Assembly (NCBI GenBank): GCA_040773965.1
Contig: JAXGVG010000019.1
Location: 1-19,755, forward strand
Length of the DNA stretch: 19,755 nt
Reading direction: 5' to 3'
Source of the DNA: JAXGVG01 sp040773965
Lineage (GTDB): Bacteria > Pseudomonadota > Alphaproteobacteria > UBA9219
How positions within the stretch are numbered: the stretch's first letter is position 1; the number at the start of each line of letters is the position of its first letter. The notes below the pieces were generated by a model. It ran no database searches and was not told where the DNA came from. It worked only from the letters and a program-made list of their open reading frames with translations. A program made the position numbers and the translations under genes. This document shows positions 15,569 through 19,755 of this stretch, piece by piece.

Positions 15569-15593
15569 CTTCTATCATCGAAAGGTTTTATCG

Positions 15594-16259
15594 ATGGCAA
15601 AACGCCGAAAAATCATAGTCGCGAACTGGAAAATGAACGGGCGCCTGACGTCGGGGCTCAGCCTCGCGAAGGACCTTGCGGCCAAGGCAAACGGCCAGAA
15701 ACCCTTGAGTTTCGATGTCGTTCTTTGTCCGCCTTTCACCCTCATTTGGCCCGTGGCGGAGACGATCATGGGCTCGCCGGTGCTTCTGGGGGGGCAGGAC
15801 TGCCATACGGCCAATCACGGGGCCTATACGGGCGATATAAGCGCCGGGATGCTGTCCGATCTGGGTTGCAGATACGTCATTCTGGGCCATTCCGAGCGCC
15901 GCGGAGGGCACACGGAGCCCAGCGAACTGGTGGCCCAAAAGGTGGCGGCGGCGCAATTGGCCGGGCTTATGACGATCGTATGCGTGGGCGAGACGCTGGA
16001 ACAGCGGGCGGGAGGCACCACTGAGCTGGAGATCGTCCGGCAGGTGACCGCGTCGCTGCCCGAAAAATGCGAGGCTTCGCAGCTTATTCTGGCCTATGAA
16101 CCCGTGTGGGCCATAGGCTCCGGGCAGGTGCCGGAGATCGACGACATCCGGCAGGTCCACCGGCTTATCCGCCGAACGCTGGGGGCCGTGGGGGAGGCCG
16201 TGCCGGTCATATACGGGGGATCCGTCGCGCCCAGCAACGCCGCCGCCATACTCGCCTAG
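15594..16259 (+). CDS. tpiA: Triosephosphate isomerase, ended early by an in-frame TAG
   Basis: The ATG at 15594 has AAAGG eight bases upstream and gives the standard N-terminus with NWKMNG (Lys13). A start at 15492 would add 34 unrelated residues. The active-site residues are present: Lys13, His99 in ILGHSERR, and Glu169 in AYEPVWAIGSG. The phosphate-binding IYGGSV is also present. TIM interconverts DHAP and glyceraldehyde-3-phosphate. The frame stops at TAG (16257-16259, codon 222), but the same frame continues as a normal TIM end to a second TAG at 16338-16340. That would total 248 residues, the usual length. The lost part contains the last strand and the phosphate-gripping loop 8 (VLVGSASL), so the short product is probably inactive. 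CAG or TTG to TAG is a single-base change. Possible explanations are a nonsense mutation, readthrough, or a sequence error. Confidence 0.9.
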   Translation: MAKRRKIIVANWKMNGRLTSGLSLAKDLAAKANGQKPLSFDVVLCPPFTLIWPVAETIMGSPVLLGGQDCHTANHGAYTGDISAGMLSDLGCRYVILGHSERRGGHTEPSELVAQKVAAAQLAGLMTIVCVGETLEQRAGGTTELEIVRQVTASLPEKCEASQLILAYEPVWAIGSGQVPEIDDIRQVHRLIRRTLGAVGEAVPVIYGGSVAPSNAAAILA

Positions 16260-16340
16260 CCCGAGATCGACGGCGTGCTTGTCGGTAGCGCGAGCCTGAA
16301 CAGCGATGGCTTTTGGGCCATTGCGGAGAAGGCGCGGTAG
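16260..16340 (+). other. tpiA: In-frame remainder of tpiA after the amber codon
   Basis: These 27 codons, in frame with tpiA, read PEIDGVLVGSASLNSDGF and so on to a final TAG. They match the end of TIM: the beta-8 strand, loop 8 with VGSASL (usually VGGASL) and the terminal helix. The conservation suggests that the interruption is recent, suppressed, or an artefact. Confidence 0.85.
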
Positions 16341-16402
16341 CCTAAATAGTTGTTTTAAAACGATTTTGATGGGGCGTTAAACGGCCCGCAGAGTGGTTTT
16401 AT

Positions 16403-16468
16403 GTGCGCGTTTCGTGAGCGTTGAGCGACCGTTGGAGCACCGTTGGCACAGCGTTGAGTGAGCGTTGA
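16403..16468. repeat. Six imperfect 11-bp tandem repeats
   Basis: Six 11-base units follow without gaps: GTGCGCGTTTC, GTGAGCGTTGA, GCGACCGTTGG, AGCACCGTTGG, CACAGCGTTGA, GTGAGCGTTGA. The core CGTTG (CAACG on the other strand) is kept in five of the six units, and units 2 and 6 are identical. The period equals about one helical turn, so the cores all face the same side of the DNA. The array lies between the convergent tpiA and DUF2207 genes, 28 bases from the latter's stop codon. Confidence 0.7.
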
Positions 16469-16495
16469 GAGGATGTGGAAAATCTGAAAAGGGAT

Positions 16496-18406
16496 TTAAA
16501 ACCCGCCGCCGCCGCCGCCACCACCGCCGCCGCCGCTGCAACCGCCGCCGCCGCTTCCGGACGACGAGCCGGGTGGCGAGAGCGACGCGCCGATGGCTCT
16601 TGTGAAGCCGTCGTTGATGGACGAGACGAAGTCGCTCCCGATGTCATGGCGGCCTTCGTACCACGTCGGCGAATAGTTTGCGTAATCGGCTGGAGACAGC
16701 GAAGCCTTGAACCGTTCGCCCCACCGGTTCGCGACGCCGAGCGCCATGGCGCAGGGCAGGTATTTTTCAAAGAGCGCCGACGTGATTTTGGGCGGAGTCA
16801 GCGCCTCCAGCCGGTCTTTTTCGGCCATCGTCAGGTACATCTTGAAGCCGTCGATTCTGTCCATGATTTCGGCGCCTTTGGCCGTCGGCGCCTTGAGAAG
16901 ATAATAGAACATAACGTTCGCCGTGAAGATGAGAAGCATGAAGACGAACGCGGGAACGGGAATGATCGTCGAGAGCAAATAAATTCCGAACAGTTCGCCG
17001 ATCAGGAAGGGCACAAGAAAGACCGTTAGAAAGATCGCTTCGAAAAAGCGGACGATTTTTCCCGTAAGCGCCGCGTGCCAGAGCTTGATCGCGTGCGCAG
17101 CCATCGCGGTAACGCCAACGGTCCAGACGGAAAGCCAAAGCGTGATAAAGAAGGCCATCCCGAGATCGTAGGCAAAATAATAGAGGGAGATCAGCGCAAA
17201 AAGACTGATCATCAGGCCGGGGATCAGCAGGACGGCGTTGTTGATGAAATAGTTTTCGCGGCACGTGCCGCCGACATGCTTGATAAAATCCGCGCGGGCC
17301 TTTCGCGCGCTGTCCGCGCTTCCGCCGTGAAGGCGCACGCGGTTCGCGCCGCCGAAAAGATCGAGGAAAAGGCGGCGTTCGTCGCCGGGCAGCCTGCTTA
17401 TGTCGCCTTCGATTTTGTCGAGGCTGAATTTGCCGTTCGAGTCTTCGATGTGGAGGAAGCCTTTGGCGGCCATGTCCACCAGCGCCGCGCCGAACGCCGC
17501 GTTGCCGTCGTTCAGGACGCTGAATCCCATGTTGTGGATGCAATTGATTTCGGCAGGCGAAAGATTCGCGGGCGGCTGGAAGAGCGGAACGATCACGCCC
17601 TTGCGCTTGTCGCGCCCGTAAAAGAACCAGACGACGATATAATAAACCAGCAGCGAGACGAAAAAGAAAAGCGTGGCCAGAGCCGAGGCGTTGTCCTGCG
17701 CGAACGCTTCGAGCTTTTCCTGCGGCGTAGGTTCGGCAACGACTCCCTTCGGCCACGCGACGGCGACGGTCAATCCTTCCCCGGCGGCGAGCGGATGCGT
17801 GGTGGCGAAGGAATGGCGGGTTTCCGACAGTTGCCTGTAGGTGTAATTTTGGCCCTGGCTTCCCGCCGCGCCCGTGTAGGCGGCCTTTTGGAGAACGCTT
17901 GCGCCGGATGGCAGGTCGACGATGGCTTCGGCGCGGGAGATGGGAAATTCCCAATCGTTGCCGGTGACGTTCCAGTAAAGTTCGTCATAATCCGCAAAGA
18001 AGCCGATCTGGCGCGTCGTTTTGTAAGTCAGTTCGAAGACATGATTGCCGCGCGCGATGCTTTCGTCTTTTCGACCGAGATAGACGCGCCTGTTTCTTCC
18101 CTGCGGGACGACGGAATAGGGGATGTCCTTGCCGTCGCGGCGGACCTGGAGTACGTCGAAGCCGACGTTGACGGCGTTGCCCTCCTTGTCCTGATAGGCC
18201 GTGGGGAAGTCGCGGTAGATGCCGTGCCTGATTTTATCGCCCGACGCCAGAACCTTAAGCACTTCCTTGACGGTTAGGCTGCCGTCCTTATGGATCGTGA
18301 CGTAGCTGGTAAAATTCTTGATATGCTCGGGGCTCGCCCAAAGCGGGCGCGCGCCGAGCAGGAAAAGCGCGGCAAGGGCCGCGACAAGCAGGCGGGCGAT
18401 TTTCAT
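16496..18406 (-). CDS. DUF2207 family membrane protein with Gly-rich tail
   Basis: The 636-residue product has a signal peptide (about 1-24), then a periplasmic DUF2207 domain with VTIHKDGSLTVKEVLKV, HGIYRDFPT, and ELYWNVTGNDWEFPI. After this comes a transmembrane segment near 245-265, a cytoplasmic domain (FQPPANLSPAEINCIHNMGF, then KGFLHIED), and further hydrophobic segments near 390-490. The C-terminus has DGFTRAIG and a long Gly/Ser run with one Cys, ending in Phe, a tail common in this family. The function is not established. Pairing with LemA is recurrent, and the two may act together at the envelope. Its ATG overlaps the lemA stop as ATGA. The tail is encoded by a CCG/CCA-rich tract prone to slippage. 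Confidence 0.92.
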   Translation of the reverse strand: MKIARLLVAALAALFLLGARPLWASPEHIKNFTSYVTIHKDGSLTVKEVLKVLASGDKIRHGIYRDFPTAYQDKEGNAVNVGFDVLQVRRDGKDIPYSVVPQGRNRRVYLGRKDESIARGNHVFELTYKTTRQIGFFADYDELYWNVTGNDWEFPISRAEAIVDLPSGASVLQKAAYTGAAGSQGQNYTYRQLSETRHSFATTHPLAAGEGLTVAVAWPKGVVAEPTPQEKLEAFAQDNASALATLFFFVSLLVYYIVVWFFYGRDKRKGVIVPLFQPPANLSPAEINCIHNMGFSVLNDGNAAFGAALVDMAAKGFLHIEDSNGKFSLDKIEGDISRLPGDERRLFLDLFGGANRVRLHGGSADSARKARADFIKHVGGTCRENYFINNAVLLIPGLMISLFALISLYYFAYDLGMAFFITLWLSVWTVGVTAMAAHAIKLWHAALTGKIVRFFEAIFLTVFLVPFLIGELFGIYLLSTIIPVPAFVFMLLIFTANVMFYYLLKAPTAKGAEIMDRIDGFKMYLTMAEKDRLEALTPPKITSALFEKYLPCAMALGVANRWGERFKASLSPADYANYSPTWYEGRHDIGSDFVSSINDGFTRAIGASLSPPGSSSGSGGGGCSGGGGGGGGGGGF

Positions 18407-18963
18407 GGCGACAGCTTTACGTTCGGCGCGTTTGAATCGGAGGGGTTGTCGAGCTGGAAATAGGAAATTTCCCTGAAGCGGAAAAGGGCGGCGACAAGAT
18501 TGCCGGGGAAAGAACCTATTTTCACGTTCAGGTCGCGCGCCGCCGCGTTGTAATAGCGCCGCGCGTACTGGAGTTGCTCTTCCGTATCGGAAAGCGCTTT
18601 TTGGAGGTTCTGGAAGTTCAGGCTTGCCTTGAGGTCGGGATAGCTTTCGGCCACGCCCAGAAGCACGCGCACCGCGTTGGCAAGTTGGCCTTCGGCCTTT
18701 TCCCGTTCGTCGAGGTTCGGCGCCTGCATCGTTTTGGCGCGCATGTCCGTGACTTTCGTCAGGACCGTGTTTTCATGGCCCATGTAGCCTTTCACCGCGT
18801 CCACCAGATTGGGAATCAAATCGGCCCGGCGCTTGAGCTGGACGTCGATGCCGCTCCAGCCTTCCCGCGCGAGATTCCGGCTTCGGACAAGGCCGTTGTA
18901 GAGCGCGATGACGGCCGCGCCGGTCGCGACGAAGACGGCCAGAATGACGATGAGGGCGGACAC
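18403..18963 (-). CDS. lemA: LemA family protein
   Basis: The 186-residue product starts at a GTG (18961-18963) preceded by GGGGAGAAAAAC, which includes a good ribosome binding site. It has an N-terminal membrane helix (about 2-22) followed by the LemA domain: YNGLVRSRNLAREGWSGIDV, LKRRADLIPNLVDAVKGYM, ENTVLTKVTDMRA, and ESYPDLKASLNFQNLQ with RRYYNAAARDLN near the end. The pattern NxLVxxRN..W..IDVQLKRRxDLIPNL is diagnostic. LemA proteins are helical and membrane-anchored, with an uncertain role. The gene overlaps the DUF2207 gene by four bases, so the two are one operon. Confidence 0.95.
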   Translation of the reverse strand: MSALIVILAVFVATGAAVIALYNGLVRSRNLAREGWSGIDVQLKRRADLIPNLVDAVKGYMGHENTVLTKVTDMRAKTMQAPNLDEREKAEGQLANAVRVLLGVAESYPDLKASLNFQNLQKALSDTEEQLQYARRYYNAAARDLNVKIGSFPGNLVAALFRFREISYFQLDNPSDSNAPNVKLSP

Positions 18964-19053
18964 GTTTTTCTCCCCGGGGCAAGACTGGCCGTGTAGTTTA
19001 ATTCAATAGGTTTAGGAAGTGTTTAAGCCTTTTCTTCATGCGGTTGGCGCGCA

Positions 19054-19665
19054 TCATGCCTTGACGGCGTTCAGCAAGCCTCTGGGCGGTCTGGCGATGG
19101 CTTCGAGGGGGAGGGACTTATCGAGCCATCCGGCATACTGTTTCCGCTCGAGAATGACCGGCTGGCGGTCGTGATAGGGGGCGACGTCCGGCCCGGCTTC
19201 CGTTGTGAGAAACGAAAAACTTTCCAGTGCGCCGTCCGCCGTGGCGGCTTCGTCCCAGAGCCCCGCAAAGCAGAACCATTCGCCATCGGCGTGCGAAAAG
19301 GACCATTTCGTTTTATGGCCTTTTTCGCCCGTCCATTCGTAAAACGCGCTCGCCGGCACGAGGCAACGGCGATGGCGGAACGCCTCTTTATAGGTGGCCG
19401 TTTGCGCAACGGTTTCGATGCGCGCGTTGGTGGTGAGGTATTTCCAGTCCCTTATCGCGCCCTTGTAGGAGGAGGGGATCAGGCCCCAGCGCAGTTCGGC
19501 GAGTTCGAGCCCCTCGGCGGAGGGGCGAAGGACGGGCGCGTTGTTCGCCGGCAGGATGGCGTCGAGCGGCTCGAGGTCCGGCGCGGGCGAGGACAGCCGC
19601 ATCCCCGCGCGCGCAAGGCCTTCGGCATAGGCGGGACGGGATATCCTGTTGGCGAACCGGTTGCA
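19054..19665 (-). CDS. SRAP / YedK-type abasic-site binding protein, start codon not found
   Basis: The frame matches the SRAP family (YedK, HMCES), which protects abasic sites in single-stranded DNA by a covalent bond through Cys2. Visible motifs are CNRFANRISRPAYAEGL at the start, LPANNAPVLRP, LRWGLIPS, LTTNARIET, RRCLVPASAFYEW (with the catalytic Glu) and HDRQPVIL (with the active-site His). The Cys codon is at 19663-19665, but the codon before it is CGG, not a start. Upstream the frame stays open to the window end with no ATG, GTG or TTG. A GTG at 19664-19666 overlaps the TGC out of frame, giving GTGC where GTGTGC would restore V/M-Cys. A start at the ATG of 19602 would lose the catalytic Cys. 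AGGAGG lies about 12 bases upstream of the expected start. The gene may be damaged or may contain a sequencing deletion. Confidence 0.85.
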   Translation of the reverse strand, partial: CNRFANRISRPAYAEGLARAGMRLSSPAPDLEPLDAILPANNAPVLRPSAEGLELAELRWGLIPSSYKGAIRDWKYLTTNARIETVAQTATYKEAFRHRRCLVPASAFYEWTGEKGHKTKWSFSHADGEWFCFAGLWDEAATADGALESFSFLTTEAGPDVAPYHDRQPVILERKQYAGWLDKSLPLEAIARPPRGLLNAVKA

Positions 19666-19695
19666 CCGGGGACCGGACGCCTCCTCTGGACGGCG

Positions 19696-19712
19696 GCCGG
19701 CCGGGCCGGCCC
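19696..19712. repeat. GC-only 17-base palindrome near the window end
   Basis: GGCCGGCC is repeated on both sides of one G (19696-19712), which makes both a direct and an inverted repeat. It is followed by a TGTCTGTGTCTGTG simple repeat near 19738-19751. The role is unknown. This may be an assembly end artefact. Confidence 0.5.
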
Positions 19713-19755
19713 TGATGCGGGCGCGGCAGGCGAGCAGTGTCTGTGTCTGTGTTGC

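Noticed and set aside
15492..15593. Longer N-terminus for tpiA
   Set aside because: The extra 34 residues do not match TIM, and the ATG at 15594 has its own ribosome binding site.
16257..16259. TAG reassigned to an amino acid in this genome
   Set aside because: yceI ends at TAG where its family ends, and the full tpiA frame itself terminates at TAG, so general recoding is unlikely.
16352..16361. GTTTTAAAAC palindrome after tpiA as a terminator
   Set aside because: It is pure AT apart from the ends, and too short and weak to support a call.
17075..18277. 400-codon plus-strand ORF
   Set aside because: It is antisense to the DUF2207 gene, with charged low-complexity content and no family resemblance.
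19388..19666. 92-codon minus-strand ORF starting at GTG 19666
   Set aside because: It is the wrong frame of the SRAP gene. It is useful only as a hint that bases are missing at the start.
1..19755. tRNA, rRNA, CRISPR array, insertion sequence or phage genes
   Set aside because: None seen. The repeats present are short hairpins and one 11-bp array, without spacers or transposase genes.

Overview
The window looks like chromosomal DNA of an alphaproteobacterium. Three gene arrangements support this: recG divergent from a succinate dehydrogenase assembly gene (sdhE) that overlaps mfd, ppiD followed directly by trpE and divergent from tpiA, and two different PurC-type genes. A Rhodospirillales- or Micavibrionales-like source is plausible, but the order cannot be fixed from this sequence alone. 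Most genes are GC-rich. The exception is an AT-richer stretch at about 255-1785. No rRNA, tRNA, CRISPR array, transposase or phage gene was seen. Both ends cut through genes.

Layout. 1-254: 3' end of a long-form purC (+). 255-517: AT-rich intergenic DNA with two inverted repeats. 518-1785: two unrecognised genes (+) that look like an operon. 1758-1889: a dense cluster of small hairpins that begins inside the end of the second unknown gene. 1909-3919: a minus-strand operon of short-form purC, purS, a WxxGxW-repeat lipoprotein gene and yceI, behind a good sigma70-like promoter. 4009-6090: recG (-). 6201-9958: sdhE and mfd (+). 10017-10382: small conserved-looking basic protein (+). 10386-11660: pentapeptide-repeat protein (-). 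11695-11988: small secreted Cys-containing protein (-). 12099-15492: ppiD then trpE (-). 15594-16340: tpiA (+), interrupted by an in-frame TAG 26 codons before its natural end. 16403-16468: six 11-bp tandem repeats. 16496-18963: lemA and a DUF2207 membrane protein (-), overlapping by ATGA. 19054-end: SRAP/YedK-type gene (-) without a usable start codon.

Functions. The region combines purine synthesis (two PurC forms, PurS), genome maintenance (RecG, Mfd, SRAP abasic-site shield), envelope folding and envelope proteins (PpiD, YceI, lipoprotein, LemA/DUF2207), and central metabolism (TIM, TrpE, SdhE). PurS lacks PurQ/PurL next to it, and TrpE lacks TrpG/D/C next to it, so the classical operons have been broken up.

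The items most worth checking are the amber codon in tpiA, the lost start codon of the SRAP gene, the orphan two-gene module with its adjoining hairpin cluster, and the 11-bp repeat array. No complete new defence or mobile system can be demonstrated here. The two unknown genes are the best candidates for something undescribed.
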